64,000 nt of DNA from the NCBI RefSeq assembly GCF_021653995.1, contig NZ_JAJJOZ010000006.1, forward strand, positions 213,302-277,301. The letters run 5' to 3'. A program made the position numbers and the translations under genes. Under the pieces are notes generated by a model. The model was not told where the DNA came from. It saw only the letters and a list, made by a program, of their open reading frames with translations, and searched no databases. Each line of letters begins with the position of its first letter. The stretch's first letter is position 1. Below are positions 9,267 through 18,180 of this stretch, one piece after another. This DNA is from Allopusillimonas lactea (GTDB lineage Bacteria > Pseudomonadota > Gammaproteobacteria > Burkholderiales > Burkholderiaceae_B).

Positions 9267-9313
9267 TCTGAAAATTACATAAATATGAAAATTTCAGAAA
9301 AATGAAGTTTTCA
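9267..9313 (+). promoter_or_regulatory. Array of three 17-bp-periodic palindromic operators
   Basis: Three near-identical 11-bp palindromes start at 9269 (TGAAAATTACA), 9286 (TGAAAATTTCA) and 9303 (TGAAGTTTTCA), spaced exactly 17 bp apart and ending 13 bp before the XRE-cupin start codon. The middle copy is a perfect TGAAA-A-TTTCA palindrome. The position suggests the autoregulatory operator of the adjacent helix-turn-helix protein; binding is inferred. Confidence 0.6.
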
Positions 9314-9326
9314 GGCGGGCTAAGAA

Positions 9327-9932
9327 ATGGCAGGCAGACAACCTACGGAAGCGAAACTCTTGCACACCAACGCTTTCATCGATTTTTGGCTTGGCCAGCG
9401 GCTAAGGGAGTTGCGCAAAGCGCAGAATCTTTCTCTGAGTCAGCTCGCGGCCGCGTGCGGTATGTCGGTTGGCTTGCTGAGCCAGATCGAGCGCGGGCTC
9501 AGTGCAGTGTCGCTGAAGAATCTGAGATCCTTGGCGCGCGAACTGAATGTATCCGTCAACTCGCTTCTCGAGAATTTCGAACGAAGCGAGGATGAGCTGG
9601 GGGGATGGATCGCACGCAAAAAAAATCACACACGCCTGCAGATGAGCGACCGAAAGATCATCAAAGAGATCATCTCTCCCCCGCAGGCGAGCGCCATTGA
9701 GCTGTATCGCGCACGCATCAAACCAGGCGGATCCTCGGGCGAAGAGTTGTTTGTCACGGCTCGCGGCACCATGGTTGGCACGGTACTGGAGGGTGTGCTG
9801 GAGCTGTGGATTGAAAAAAGCACAGTTCTATTGGCGGCGGGAGACAGTTTTTGCTATTCCAGCGAGATGCCCCGGCGCTGGCGCAATCCGAGCAACGAAG
9901 ACACAGTCGTCCTCTGGGCAATATCAAAATAA
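9327..9932 (+). CDS. XRE-family regulator with C-terminal cupin domain (PuuR-like)
   Basis: A 201-residue two-domain DNA-binding protein. The N-terminal XRE helix-turn-helix is at about residues 28-77 (LRELRKAQNLSLSQLAAACG, GLLSQIERGLSAVSLKNL). The C-terminal cupin is at about 120-198 and contains the conserved LEGVLELWIEKSTVLLAAGD turn. This is the PuuR arrangement; PuuR controls putrescine use in E. coli. The gene leads an operon-like run with an amino-acid-type ABC transporter and a PuuB-like oxidase, so an amine or amino-acid ligand is likely. Three matching palindromes lie directly upstream. AGAAATGGCAGG at the start gives only a weak ribosome-binding site. Confidence 0.92.
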   Translation: MAGRQPTEAKLLHTNAFIDFWLGQRLRELRKAQNLSLSQLAAACGMSVGLLSQIERGLSAVSLKNLRSLARELNVSVNSLLENFERSEDELGGWIARKKNHTRLQMSDRKIIKEIISPPQASAIELYRARIKPGGSSGEELFVTARGTMVGTVLEGVLELWIEKSTVLLAAGDSFCYSSEMPRRWRNPSNEDTVVLWAISK

Positions 9933-9989
9933 TCGTTTCGCCTATGCAGCGAACGTTCGATTCGTTTTTAGCGAAGTTGACAATCAGTA

Positions 9990-10008
9990 CTGCAGGAAGC
10001 TCCTGCAG
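9990..10008 (+). other. Perfect 8-bp inverted repeat (possible hairpin or operator)
   Basis: CTGCAGGA-AGC-TCCTGCAG, a perfect 8-bp stem with a 3-base loop, between the XRE-cupin stop and the receptor gene. No T-tract follows (CTGAATTAAAAG), so it is not a typical intrinsic terminator. It could be an mRNA-stabilising hairpin or a binding site. It ends about 10 bp before the ribosome-binding site of the receptor. Confidence 0.5.
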
Positions 10009-10029
10009 CTGAATTAAAAGGGAGACAGT

Positions 10030-10800
10030 ATGAAACTCAAAACAGTTATCGCCGGTTTTGCGGCATCGCTCATCCTTGCGGCCAATGTGCACGCGGCAAG
10101 CGAACCAGTAATCAAAGTGGGCTCCACGCCCACGGGCGTGCCATTCACTTTCCTCGATACGAAAACCAACACGATCGAAGGAATTATGGTCGATCTGGTT
10201 AAAGCGGTTGGCAAGGAAGTGGGCTTTTCAGTACAGATCGAGCCTATGCAGTTCAGTGCACTGATCGGCTCTTTGAATTCCAAACGCATCGACATTATCG
10301 CGGCGGCCATGCTCACAACCCCCGAGCGGCAGAAGGTTGTCAGTTTCACCAACCCGGTCATGGCCTATGGAGAAGCCTTGCTGGTTCCTAAAACCGATGG
10401 GAAGTCATATCACAGCTTCGCCGACATGAAGGGGATGAATATCGGCATACAGGTGGGCACGAGCTATATCGCGCCTGCCGAGAAAAGCGGCGCTTTCTCT
10501 GAAATCAAGCTGTACGAAACGTCCACGGATCTGATGCGGGATGTGAATAATAAACGCATTCAGGCGGGTTTGATGGATTACCCCATCGCGGTTGCCGCCA
10601 TAAATGACGGACGCGCCCCGGAAATGCGGATCGTCAAAAGCTATAAGTCCGTGATTGTGAGGGATCTGGGTCTGATTACGCGGCATGAAAACACTGAACT
10701 GCTGGAGAAGATGAACAAGGCAATCGACAAACTCAAGGCCGATGGCACCGTCGATAAGATTCTCGTGAAGTGGGGTCTTGATCCGCAGCAGCGCAAATAG
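10030..10800 (+). CDS. Polar amino-acid/amine ABC transporter, periplasmic binding protein
   Basis: A 256-residue family 3 solute-binding protein. The signal peptide is MKLKTVIAGFAASLILAANVHA (residues 1-22, cleavage after VHA). The mature part has the family blocks GVPFTFLDTKTNTIEGIMVD and DIIAAAMLTTPERQKVVSFT, followed by a two-lobe fold ending VDKILVKWGL. A GGGAGA ribosome-binding site precedes the start. Together with the next two genes it forms a complete polar amino-acid type importer. The neighbouring oxidase points to a polyamine-, opine- or amino-acid-like substrate. Confidence 0.94.
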   Translation: MKLKTVIAGFAASLILAANVHAASEPVIKVGSTPTGVPFTFLDTKTNTIEGIMVDLVKAVGKEVGFSVQIEPMQFSALIGSLNSKRIDIIAAAMLTTPERQKVVSFTNPVMAYGEALLVPKTDGKSYHSFADMKGMNIGIQVGTSYIAPAEKSGAFSEIKLYETSTDLMRDVNNKRIQAGLMDYPIAVAAINDGRAPEMRIVKSYKSVIVRDLGLITRHENTELLEKMNKAIDKLKADGTVDKILVKWGLDPQQRK

Positions 10801-10895
10801 CGAACGGTTGACGAGTTTTATATGTATCGGATGCGGTTTCAATCCAGTTCGGAATCGAAGTGGCATCTGATACACGATTTGCGGATGGAACGTTT

Positions 10896-11549
10896 ATGAC
10901 CGAGCTTTTCGATAAGATTGTTCAGTACATGCCTGCGCTGTTGAAAGGCGTGGAGCTGACTATCATTGTTACCCTGGGATCCCTGCTTTTATCGACAGTT
11001 TTGGGAATGTTTTGGGCGCTATTGCGGGCCTCCAATATCAATATATTGGTTAAAGGCAGTGAGTGGGCAATCAATCTGCTCAGAGGCATTCCCATAATCG
11101 TTCTGCTGTTTTATATCTACTTCGTCATGCCGGATATCGGCATCTCGCTTACCGCAGTGCAGGCAGGCATTATTGGACTCGGCATTGCCTATTCCGCCTA
11201 TCAATCGGAAAACTTCCGGGCCGGTATAGAGGCTATTGATCGGGGGCAAATCGAAGCTGCGATGGCGATGGGCATGGGTTGGGGTACGACGATGCGGCGT
11301 GTCGTCCTGCCGCAAGCCTTTCGTATTGTGCTGCCACCGTACGGCAACACAATGATCATGATGCTGAAAGACTCTTCGCAGGCCTCAACCATAACGGTGG
11401 CCGAACTTGCAATGCAGGGGAAGCTGGTGGCGCTGTCGACGTTCGATAATACGACGGTTTTTACCATGGTTGCGCTCATGTACTTGGCCATGTGTCTCCC
11501 GCTGATCATGATTGTCAAATATCTCGAGAAAAGGAGTGCGCGGGCATGA
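10896..11549 (+). CDS. Polar amino-acid ABC transporter permease
   Basis: About 217 residues, inner-membrane permease of the HisMQ/GlnP type. It has several hydrophobic segments and the conserved cytoplasmic loop that contacts the ATPase (EAAMAMGMGWGTTMRRVVLP). I prefer the start at 10896 (MTELFDKIVQ) over the in-frame Met at 10860, because the extra 12 residues are unlike the family. The stop overlaps the ATPase start (ATGA). Only one permease gene is present, so the channel is presumably a homodimer. Confidence 0.93.
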   Translation: MTELFDKIVQYMPALLKGVELTIIVTLGSLLLSTVLGMFWALLRASNINILVKGSEWAINLLRGIPIIVLLFYIYFVMPDIGISLTAVQAGIIGLGIAYSAYQSENFRAGIEAIDRGQIEAAMAMGMGWGTTMRRVVLPQAFRIVLPPYGNTMIMMLKDSSQASTITVAELAMQGKLVALSTFDNTTVFTMVALMYLAMCLPLIMIVKYLEKRSARA

Positions 11550-12277
11550 TAAAGATTGAGAACATGCGCAAGAGTTATGGCACACATGAGGTTTTGAAGG
11601 GGATCAATGCCGAGGTGGCAAAAGGCGAGGTCGTTTGCATTATCGGCCCGTCAGGGTCAGGTAAATCGACGATCCTGCGCTGTATTAATGGCCTTGAATC
11701 CTACCAAAGCGGGTCCATTACTGTTGACGGCCAGAAAGTCGACAACAAGTCGAAGTCCATCACCGCGTTGAGAACCGAAGTGGCGATGGTATTTCAGCGG
11801 TTCAATCTGTTTCCACATCGAACCGCCCTCGAGAACATCACCGAAGGCCCCATCTATGTGAAGAAGGAGCCGGCCGCCGAAGCGCTCACGCATGGGCGGG
11901 AGCTGCTGGAGAAAGTGGGTCTGGCCGACAAAGCGGATTTTTATCCTCATCAATTGTCAGGCGGACAACAGCAGCGTGTGGCAATAGCGCGGGCGCTGGC
12001 CATGCGGCCCAAAGCCATCTTGTTCGATGAACCGACATCTGCCCTGGATCCGGAGCTGGTGGGCGATGTACTGCATGTGATGATTTCGCTGGCAAAGGCC
12101 GGCATGACAATGGTGGTTGTCACGCACGAGATGGGTTTTGCCAAGGAAGTCGCGGATCGGGTCATTTTTGTGGACGGTGGTGTCATCGTCGAACAAGGGC
12201 CCGCCAATGAAGTTCTTAATCACCCGTCGAACCCTAGAACTCAGGATTTTCTGCATCGGGTTCTGAACCCGATCTGA
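11546..12277 (+). CDS. Polar amino-acid ABC transporter ATP-binding protein
   Basis: A 243-residue GlnQ/HisP-type ATPase. Walker A is GPSGSGKS (about residues 35-42), the signature motif LSGGQQQR, Walker B ILFDEPTSALDPE, and the switch histidine lies in VVTHEMGFA. The start at 11546 overlaps the permease stop and has a clear AAGGAG ribosome-binding site. It energises uptake by the preceding receptor and permease. Confidence 0.96.
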   Translation: MIKIENMRKSYGTHEVLKGINAEVAKGEVVCIIGPSGSGKSTILRCINGLESYQSGSITVDGQKVDNKSKSITALRTEVAMVFQRFNLFPHRTALENITEGPIYVKKEPAAEALTHGRELLEKVGLADKADFYPHQLSGGQQQRVAIARALAMRPKAILFDEPTSALDPELVGDVLHVMISLAKAGMTMVVVTHEMGFAKEVADRVIFVDGGVIVEQGPANEVLNHPSNPRTQDFLHRVLNPI

Positions 12278-12291
12278 AGGAGAAAGGTACC

Positions 12292-13584
12292 TTGTTTCCC
12301 TCTGAACGTTTTCCGCTTACTCCTTCTCTCTGGGCGGCCACCGCAGTTGCGCCGCCCCAAGCCGAATCATTGAACGATGCGGTGTCCGCAGATGTGGCAA
12401 TCATTGGCGCAGGCTACGCGGGGTTGAGCACGGCACTGCATTTGGCCCAGCGCGGCATCAAAGTAATTGTTCTGGAAGCCAGAGAGATCGGGTTTGGCGC
12501 TTCAGGCCGAAACGGCGGTCAGGTCGTTCCTGGGTTGAAGCTTGATCCGGACGAGATCGTTCAGCTGTATGGACGCGAGCATAGCGAAAAGCTGCTGGAT
12601 TTTTCAGTCGGGACAGCCGATACGGTTTTCGACATGATCGACCGTCACAGCATGCAGGTTCCATATACGCGCAGCGGCTGGATTCAGCCGGCCCACAACA
12701 CGAAGGCGTTGGAGACGGTGCGGCGCAGAGCTGAGCAGTGGGAGAGATTAGGCGTATCGGTATCTTGCCTGGACCGCGCGCAAACCGCTGCGTTGATCGG
12801 CAGTGATACGTATCTTGGGGGCTGGATCAATCGGCGCGGCGGCTGCGTTCAGCCTCTCAGCTATACGAGGGAGCTTGCCCGTGCCGCCATCGCGGCGGGC
12901 GCGAGCATTTATACCGACTCACCGGTGGAAAGTTTGTCATTCGATCGATCAAACTGGACACTGCGTATCGGTCAGGGTGGTTCCGTCAAGGCGGCGCGCG
13001 TGGTGGTCTGCGCCAATGCCTATAGCGACGGCCTCTATAAGGGCCTGAAGGAGTCGATCATCGACGCCAATACGTTCCAGGTTGCCACCGAGCCGCTGCC
13101 CGACAGTCTTGCAGCATCGATATTTCCCGAGGGGCATGTTGCATCAGATACCCGAAATTTGCTGCTTTATTTTCGCAAGGATCACACGGGCAGATTCCTG
13201 ATGGGCGGCCGCGGGCCGTTCCGTGAGCCCAGGAGCGCCGCTGACTGGGCGCACTTGAAGACAGCGATCGCCAAGCTTTTCCCGCAATTGGCCGGTGTCC
13301 AGTATCAGTATCACTGGTGTGGGCGCGTGGCAGTCACGCGCGATTACATGCCGCATTTGCATACGCCAGCGCCGGGTCTTCTGATCAATATTGGCTGCCA
13401 GGGCCGGGGCATTGGTTTGCAGACCAGCATGGGTATCGCAATGGCAGAGTATCTGGCCACAGGTGATGAACAGGCGCTGCCGCTCCCCGTCACGCGTGTC
13501 AAGCCTTTGCCTTTGTATGCATTGCGCAGGCTATATGTGAGTGCGTTGATCTCGTGGTACAGATTTTGCGACGAACGGGCGTGA
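12292..13584 (+). CDS. FAD-dependent amine oxidoreductase (PuuB-like, DAO family)
   Basis: A 430-residue flavoprotein of the D-amino-acid-oxidase fold, closest in layout to gamma-glutamylputrescine oxidoreductases. The FAD Rossmann motif is AIIGAGYAGLSTALHLAQRG (about residues 36-55), followed by the family block GFGASGRNGGQVVPG. A C-terminal FAD-binding segment reads INIGCQGRGIGLQTSMG. The start codon is TTG, 5 bp after an AAGGAGAAAG ribosome-binding site and 15 bp after the ATPase stop. It probably oxidises the amine imported by the ABC system and is the last gene before a strong terminator. Confidence 0.9.
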   Translation: MFPSERFPLTPSLWAATAVAPPQAESLNDAVSADVAIIGAGYAGLSTALHLAQRGIKVIVLEAREIGFGASGRNGGQVVPGLKLDPDEIVQLYGREHSEKLLDFSVGTADTVFDMIDRHSMQVPYTRSGWIQPAHNTKALETVRRRAEQWERLGVSVSCLDRAQTAALIGSDTYLGGWINRRGGCVQPLSYTRELARAAIAAGASIYTDSPVESLSFDRSNWTLRIGQGGSVKAARVVVCANAYSDGLYKGLKESIIDANTFQVATEPLPDSLAASIFPEGHVASDTRNLLLYFRKDHTGRFLMGGRGPFREPRSAADWAHLKTAIAKLFPQLAGVQYQYHWCGRVAVTRDYMPHLHTPAPGLLINIGCQGRGIGLQTSMGIAMAEYLATGDEQALPLPVTRVKPLPLYALRRLYVSALISWYRFCDERA

Positions 13585-13617
13585 TTGCGGCGATGATGGG
13601 GGGGCGGGGCGCACCCT

Positions 13618-13648
13618 CTCCGGCCCTTAGGGCCGGAGAAGTCTTTTT
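13618..13648 (+). terminator. Rho-independent terminator of the XRE/ABC/oxidase operon
   Basis: A perfect 9-bp stem CTCCGGCCC / GGGCCGGAG with a TTA loop (13618-13638), followed by AAGTCTTTTT. It sits 34 bp after the oxidase stop and before the convergent thiolase gene. Confidence 0.9.
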
Positions 13649-13739
13649 GTGCCAATTTCCCGATGCAAGGCCCGCCATGAGTACCCGGTTTGCGCACATT
13701 GATCGCAATGCGCCAACCGGGCTGGGCCGTGTCACGGTA

Positions 13740-14924
13740 TCAATAGATTCTGAACAAGCCGGCCGCACCCATGCCGCCGCCGACACACATCGTGACGACT
13801 GCCCATTTGGCGCCGCGGCGCTTTCCTTCGAGCAGAATATGACCGGTGAGCCGTGCTCCCGTGACGCCGAAGGGGTGGCCCAGAGAGATTGACCCTCCAT
13901 TCACGTTCAGGCGTTCCATCGGAATACCAAGCTTGCGCTGGCAATAGAGCGCTTGCGAAGCAAAGGCCTCGTTCAGTTCCCACAGGTCGATGTCATCGAC
14001 CTTTAAGTTGTGGCGCTCGAGCAAACGGGGTACGGCATAAACGGGGCCGATACCCATTTCATCCGGTGCGCAGCCGGCGACCGCCATACCTACAAAGGCC
14101 CCGAGAGGCTCAAGGTTCGCGCGCTCCGCATCGCGGGCGTCCATCAGGACACACGCTGCGGCACCGTCGGCCAACTGCGAGGCATTGCCCGCGGTGACAA
14201 ACTGGCCCGCACCCATGACGGGGGCCAGGCTGGCCAAGCCTTCAGCGGTCGTGGATGGCCTGTTGCAGTTGTCCGCACTGACCGTGGCCTCTTTGCGGGC
14301 GGTGGTGCCCGTGGCCTTGTCGGTAACCTCCATCGTGGCCAGAACGGGGATGATCTCGTTGTCGTAGCGTCCCGTTTGTTGTGCGGCGGCGGTCAACTGC
14401 TGGCTGCGAAGCGCGAATGCGTCCTGATCTTCACGGGTGATGCCATAGCGTTGCGCCACGATATCGGCGGTTGCGATCATTGGCATGTAGAGCTCAGGAA
14501 TCTCGGCCTTGAGCCAATCATCGATCCCGCTCACACCGTCGTCGCGTGTGCGCAGCAAGGAACAGCTTTCCACACCTCCAGCAACAACGACGCCGGATTG
14601 GCCCATCACCACACGCGCGGCGGCGTCGGCGACAGCCTGCAGGCCTGAAGCACAAAAACGGTTAACGGTGGCGCCGGCCACGCTCAGCGGCAGGCCTGCA
14701 CGAATTGCCGCCTGGCGTGCGACGTTGCGTCCGGTCGCGCCTTCCGGGTAACCGCAACCCAGAACAACGTCCTCGATACTGGAAGGATCCACGCCGGCTC
14801 GCTCCACAGCGGCGCGAATGGCATACGAGGCGAGGGTAGGGCCTTGGGTGATGTTGAACTCGCCGCGCCGCGCCTTGGTCAGTGGCGTGCGTGCAGTGGA
14901 GACAATGACTGCTTCTCGTTTCAT
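13740..14924 (-). CDS. Acetyl-CoA acetyltransferase / 3-ketoacyl-CoA thiolase
   Basis: A 394-residue thiolase. The nucleophilic cysteine is Cys91 in NRFCASGLQAV, the active-site histidine His350 in LGHPFGVTGAR, and the second cysteine Cys380 in CVGGGMGAAG. It performs the last thiolytic step of beta-oxidation and is the final gene of the acyl-CoA operon, starting 10 bp after the stop of the fused hydratase/dehydrogenase. Confidence 0.96.
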   Translation of the reverse strand: MKREAVIVSTARTPLTKARRGEFNITQGPTLASYAIRAAVERAGVDPSSIEDVVLGCGYPEGATGRNVARQAAIRAGLPLSVAGATVNRFCASGLQAVADAAARVVMGQSGVVVAGGVESCSLLRTRDDGVSGIDDWLKAEIPELYMPMIATADIVAQRYGITREDQDAFALRSQQLTAAAQQTGRYDNEIIPVLATMEVTDKATGTTARKEATVSADNCNRPSTTAEGLASLAPVMGAGQFVTAGNASQLADGAAACVLMDARDAERANLEPLGAFVGMAVAGCAPDEMGIGPVYAVPRLLERHNLKVDDIDLWELNEAFASQALYCQRKLGIPMERLNVNGGSISLGHPFGVTGARLTGHILLEGKRRGAKWAVVTMCVGGGMGAAGLFRIY

Positions 14925-14934
14925 GGATGCTCTC

Positions 14935-17031
14935 TCAGTTGGATTGATTCAGGCTGCCAAAGGTGGAACCCTCACGCGCAAGGCGGCGCAAGAGTTCGGC
15001 GGGCGCCCAGAAGTGGGGATCTTCTTTTGCATAGGACTCAAGATCGGCCAGGATGGCGGGCAGGCCGATGTCATCGGCGTACTTCATCGGGCCGCCACGC
15101 CAGCGCGGAAACCCGTAGCCATTGATCAAGACCGTGTCGATGTCAGCGGGGCAGCGTGCAATACCATCATCCAGGACCTTCGCGGCTTCATTGATCAACG
15201 CGGCCATATAGCGCCGCACGATTTCTTCGTCGGTGAAAGCGCGGGCCACAATGCCGCGCGCAGCGCGCTCGTCGTCGATCAGAGCCAGAACCTCCGGATC
15301 AGGCCGGCCCTTCTGGCCGCGTTCGGGATACAGGTAGTAGCCCCTTCCCGTCTTCTGGCCGAACCATCCCTTTTCGCACAGCCGGTCGGCCACGCGCACG
15401 TAGCGCGCTTCGGGTGGGCGCGTTGCCGCCTTCCGTTTGCGTGTGGCCCAGCCAATGTCGCCCCCCGTCAGATCGGCGGTACGGAAGGGGCCCATGGCGT
15501 AGCCAAACTGTTCCAGTGCCTGGTCGATCTGGTAGGGTGAGGCGCCATCCTCCATCATGTGCGTTGCGGCTTCGCGATACACATAAAGAACGCGGTTGCC
15601 GATGAAGCCATCACAGACACCCGCGCGCACCGGCACCTTGTCCAACCGGCGCGCCAGCGCGAAAGAGGTGGCTACAACGTCGTCGGCAACGCGCGCGGGA
15701 ACCACAATCTCCAGCAGCTTCATGATGTTGGCGGGCGAGAAAAAGTGCAGGCCAATGACATCCTGCGGTCGTGATGTGCTCGCGGCAAGCAGGTCAATGT
15801 CCAGATACGAGGTATTCGTGGCCAGAATGGCACCCGGGTGGCAGACGCGATCCAGCTCGGCGAACACCTGTTTCTTGACGTCCATGTCTTCGAAGACGGC
15901 TTCGATGACAAGATCGACCTCCGCCAGCATTGCGTAGTCGGTAGCGGTGCTCAGCCGTGAAAGACGTTCATCGCGTACTGCCGCTTGTATGCGGCCGCGC
16001 TCGACTTGGCGTCGATAGATGTTCTCGATGCGGTCCTGGCCGGCTTGCAGTGACGCGTTGTCGCGTTCGATCAGCGTTACATCCATGCCCGCATCCAGCA
16101 TCGCCACGGCGATGCCGGCGCCCATGGTGCCACCGCCTATGACGCCGGCGCGCTGTACTTGACGGCCGGCCCCACCCGGCACTTTGGCAGCGTGTTTTTC
16201 CGCGAAGAACGCATGCGTGAGCCCCCGGTGCTCCGTGCTGTTTGTGCATTGCTGGAACGCCTGCCGCTCGAATCGCAGCCCTTCCTCCAGCGGCATTTCG
16301 ATGGCGGCCTGTACACAATCCAACAGCAGGCGTTGGGCGGGCAGCACATGATGCTTGGCATCCAGGCGCTGGCGCTGTGCCATCACGACTTCCAGGTTCG
16401 CACGACGGGAAGCTTCGTCGATCGAGGGCTCAGGCGGCAATGCGGAACACAGCGCCGCCGCGCGCTCCTGGGCGGCGTCGAGCAGCGCGGCTTCGTCGCA
16501 GATTGCATCCAACAGGCCGAGCTTCAGCGCCGTTTCGGCGTTGATGATGCGGCCTTCCATCATCAGGGACAAGGCAGGCTCGACGCCGATCAGGCGTGGA
16601 AGACGCTGCGTGCCGCCTCCGCCTGGCAATAACCCTAGTTTCACTTCGGGCAGGCCCAAGCGCGTCCCGGGTGCGGCGAGGCGAGCATGCGCGGCCAGCG
16701 CTAATTCCAGGCCGCCGCCAAGCGCTATGCCTTTCATTGCGGCCACGATGGGTTTGCGGCTCGCAGCAATGCGCCGTGCGACATCGCCGGTCCACGGTGA
16801 TTGCCGTGGCCGATCAAACTCGCGGATATCGGCGCCGGCACAGAAAACCTCGTGATCGCCATACAGGACAATGGCTTTGACGGAATCCTGCTGTTCAGCC
16901 ATGGCCAGCGCGTCGTCAGCTTGACGACGCAGCGTGTGATCAAGCGCGTTCAGGGGTGGATGACTCAAGCGCAGAAACAGGATGCCATCGTGGATGGCGG
17001 AATGCACATGACTCGGTTCAATGGTAGACAT
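14935..17031 (-). CDS. Fused enoyl-CoA hydratase / 3-hydroxyacyl-CoA dehydrogenase (FadB/FadJ-like)
   Basis: About 698 residues catalysing two consecutive beta-oxidation steps. The N-terminal crotonase domain (about 1-190) contains FCAGADIREF, KGIALGGGLELALAAHARLA and LPEVKLGLLPGGGGTQRLPR, with both catalytic glutamate regions intact. The 3-hydroxyacyl-CoA dehydrogenase domain starts at about residue 290 (GVIGGGTMGAGIAVAMLDAG), includes NTSYLDIDLLA and GLHFFSPANIMKLLEIV, and ends with the usual two C-terminal domains (RWRGGPMKYAD). I place the start at MSTIEPSH, five codons inside the longest frame. Confidence 0.95.
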   Translation of the reverse strand: MSTIEPSHVHSAIHDGILFLRLSHPPLNALDHTLRRQADDALAMAEQQDSVKAIVLYGDHEVFCAGADIREFDRPRQSPWTGDVARRIAASRKPIVAAMKGIALGGGLELALAAHARLAAPGTRLGLPEVKLGLLPGGGGTQRLPRLIGVEPALSLMMEGRIINAETALKLGLLDAICDEAALLDAAQERAAALCSALPPEPSIDEASRRANLEVVMAQRQRLDAKHHVLPAQRLLLDCVQAAIEMPLEEGLRFERQAFQQCTNSTEHRGLTHAFFAEKHAAKVPGGAGRQVQRAGVIGGGTMGAGIAVAMLDAGMDVTLIERDNASLQAGQDRIENIYRRQVERGRIQAAVRDERLSRLSTATDYAMLAEVDLVIEAVFEDMDVKKQVFAELDRVCHPGAILATNTSYLDIDLLAASTSRPQDVIGLHFFSPANIMKLLEIVVPARVADDVVATSFALARRLDKVPVRAGVCDGFIGNRVLYVYREAATHMMEDGASPYQIDQALEQFGYAMGPFRTADLTGGDIGWATRKRKAATRPPEARYVRVADRLCEKGWFGQKTGRGYYLYPERGQKGRPDPEVLALIDDERAARGIVARAFTDEEIVRRYMAALINEAAKVLDDGIARCPADIDTVLINGYGFPRWRGGPMKYADDIGLPAILADLESYAKEDPHFWAPAELLRRLAREGSTFGSLNQSN

Positions 17032-17039
17032 GGAAACAC

Positions 17040-18167
17040 TCAACAATCAGTCTTCGATGCGAAGGGGGCGTTGGCAACAAGGGATAGGTGATCGTCCTGC
17101 GAGCCGAAACTTGCGTCGCAGCACAACAGCTTGCGGTAATAGTGTCCGATGGGATACTCGTACGCCATGCCCATGCCACCGTGCAACTGGATCGCCTGGC
17201 CGCCGACATGTCGCGCACTGCGCCCCACGGTGAGCTTGGCCAGGCTGAGATCGCGGCACGCCTCGGGGTCGCCCGCGGCGGCGGCGTCCGCGCGGATGGC
17301 GGCAAGCAGTGTCATGGATCGTGCACGCTCAGTTGCGATCAGCATGTCTACGTAACGATGCTGCAGGGCCTGCTGCGCCGCCAATGGCTTGCCGAACTGG
17401 CTGCGCTCGTGCAGATAATCCCGGCAGATTTGCAAAGCTTTGTCCATGGCGCCCAGCGCTTCGGCGCAGCTAGCCGCCAGACCCCGATACACTGCGCGCA
17501 ATAGAAGAGATTCCGCGCGCGATGCGTCGGCCAGGCAGGCGACTGCGGCAACGTTGTCAAAAGCCAGGTCGGCGCTATGGCTGCCATCGGCTAACGGGGC
17601 ACCTTGACGGGTCAGGCCATCGCTGTGTGCATCGATCAACAACAGCACGATGCCGTCTTCATGTCGTGCAGACACAATCAGCCAGTCAGCGTGCGCGCCG
17701 TTGTCCACCAGAATCTTGTGTCCGGAAACGCGCCAGGTTGAGCCGTCCTGTACAGCACGAGTTTCGATGCGCAATGGTGCAAAGCCTTGATCGCTTTCGG
17801 CCCATGCCAGGGCTAGGCTGGCGTCGCCCGCGATGGCGGCTTGCAACGCATGTGCGGCCGCCGGTTCGCCAGCCAGCAAAGGCGCGCCGAGTACGGCAGT
17901 GGACAGCAAGGGTTCTGTATTGAGCGCGGCGCCCGCCCCTTCCATCAGCAACATGGCTTCCTGCGGCCCCAATCCCAGCCCACCGTCGCTTTCGGGCACG
18001 GTCAGACCCAGCCAGCCGAGCTCTCCCATCGCTTTCCACGCCGTGGCGTCGGGCCGCTGCTGCCGCCCGAGGCGGTCGAGGTGGCGTTCAAACGCATAGG
18101 CGCTTGAGAAGTAGTCGAACACGCTTGCGCGTATCATCTCCTGTTCATCGGAGAGTGTCAGGTTCAT
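17040..18167 (-). CDS. Acyl-CoA dehydrogenase, short divergent subunit
   Basis: A 375-residue acyl-CoA dehydrogenase fold with shortened central loops. The N-terminal helical domain holds WLGLTVPESDGGLGLG; the C-terminal domain holds RSQFGKPLAAQQALQHRYVD and IQLHGGMGMAYEYPIGHYYR. It immediately follows a second, more canonical dehydrogenase with a 13-bp gap. Such pairs are known to form mixed alpha2beta2 enzymes in actinobacterial side-chain degradation, so the two may act as one complex; that is inference. Its stop lies 8 bp before the start of the multifunctional protein. Confidence 0.92.
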   Translation of the reverse strand: MNLTLSDEQEMIRASVFDYFSSAYAFERHLDRLGRQQRPDATAWKAMGELGWLGLTVPESDGGLGLGPQEAMLLMEGAGAALNTEPLLSTAVLGAPLLAGEPAAAHALQAAIAGDASLALAWAESDQGFAPLRIETRAVQDGSTWRVSGHKILVDNGAHADWLIVSARHEDGIVLLLIDAHSDGLTRQGAPLADGSHSADLAFDNVAAVACLADASRAESLLLRAVYRGLAASCAEALGAMDKALQICRDYLHERSQFGKPLAAQQALQHRYVDMLIATERARSMTLLAAIRADAAAAGDPEACRDLSLAKLTVGRSARHVGGQAIQLHGGMGMAYEYPIGHYYRKLLCCDASFGSQDDHLSLVANAPFASKTDC

Positions 18168-18180
18168 GGCATATCCTCGC

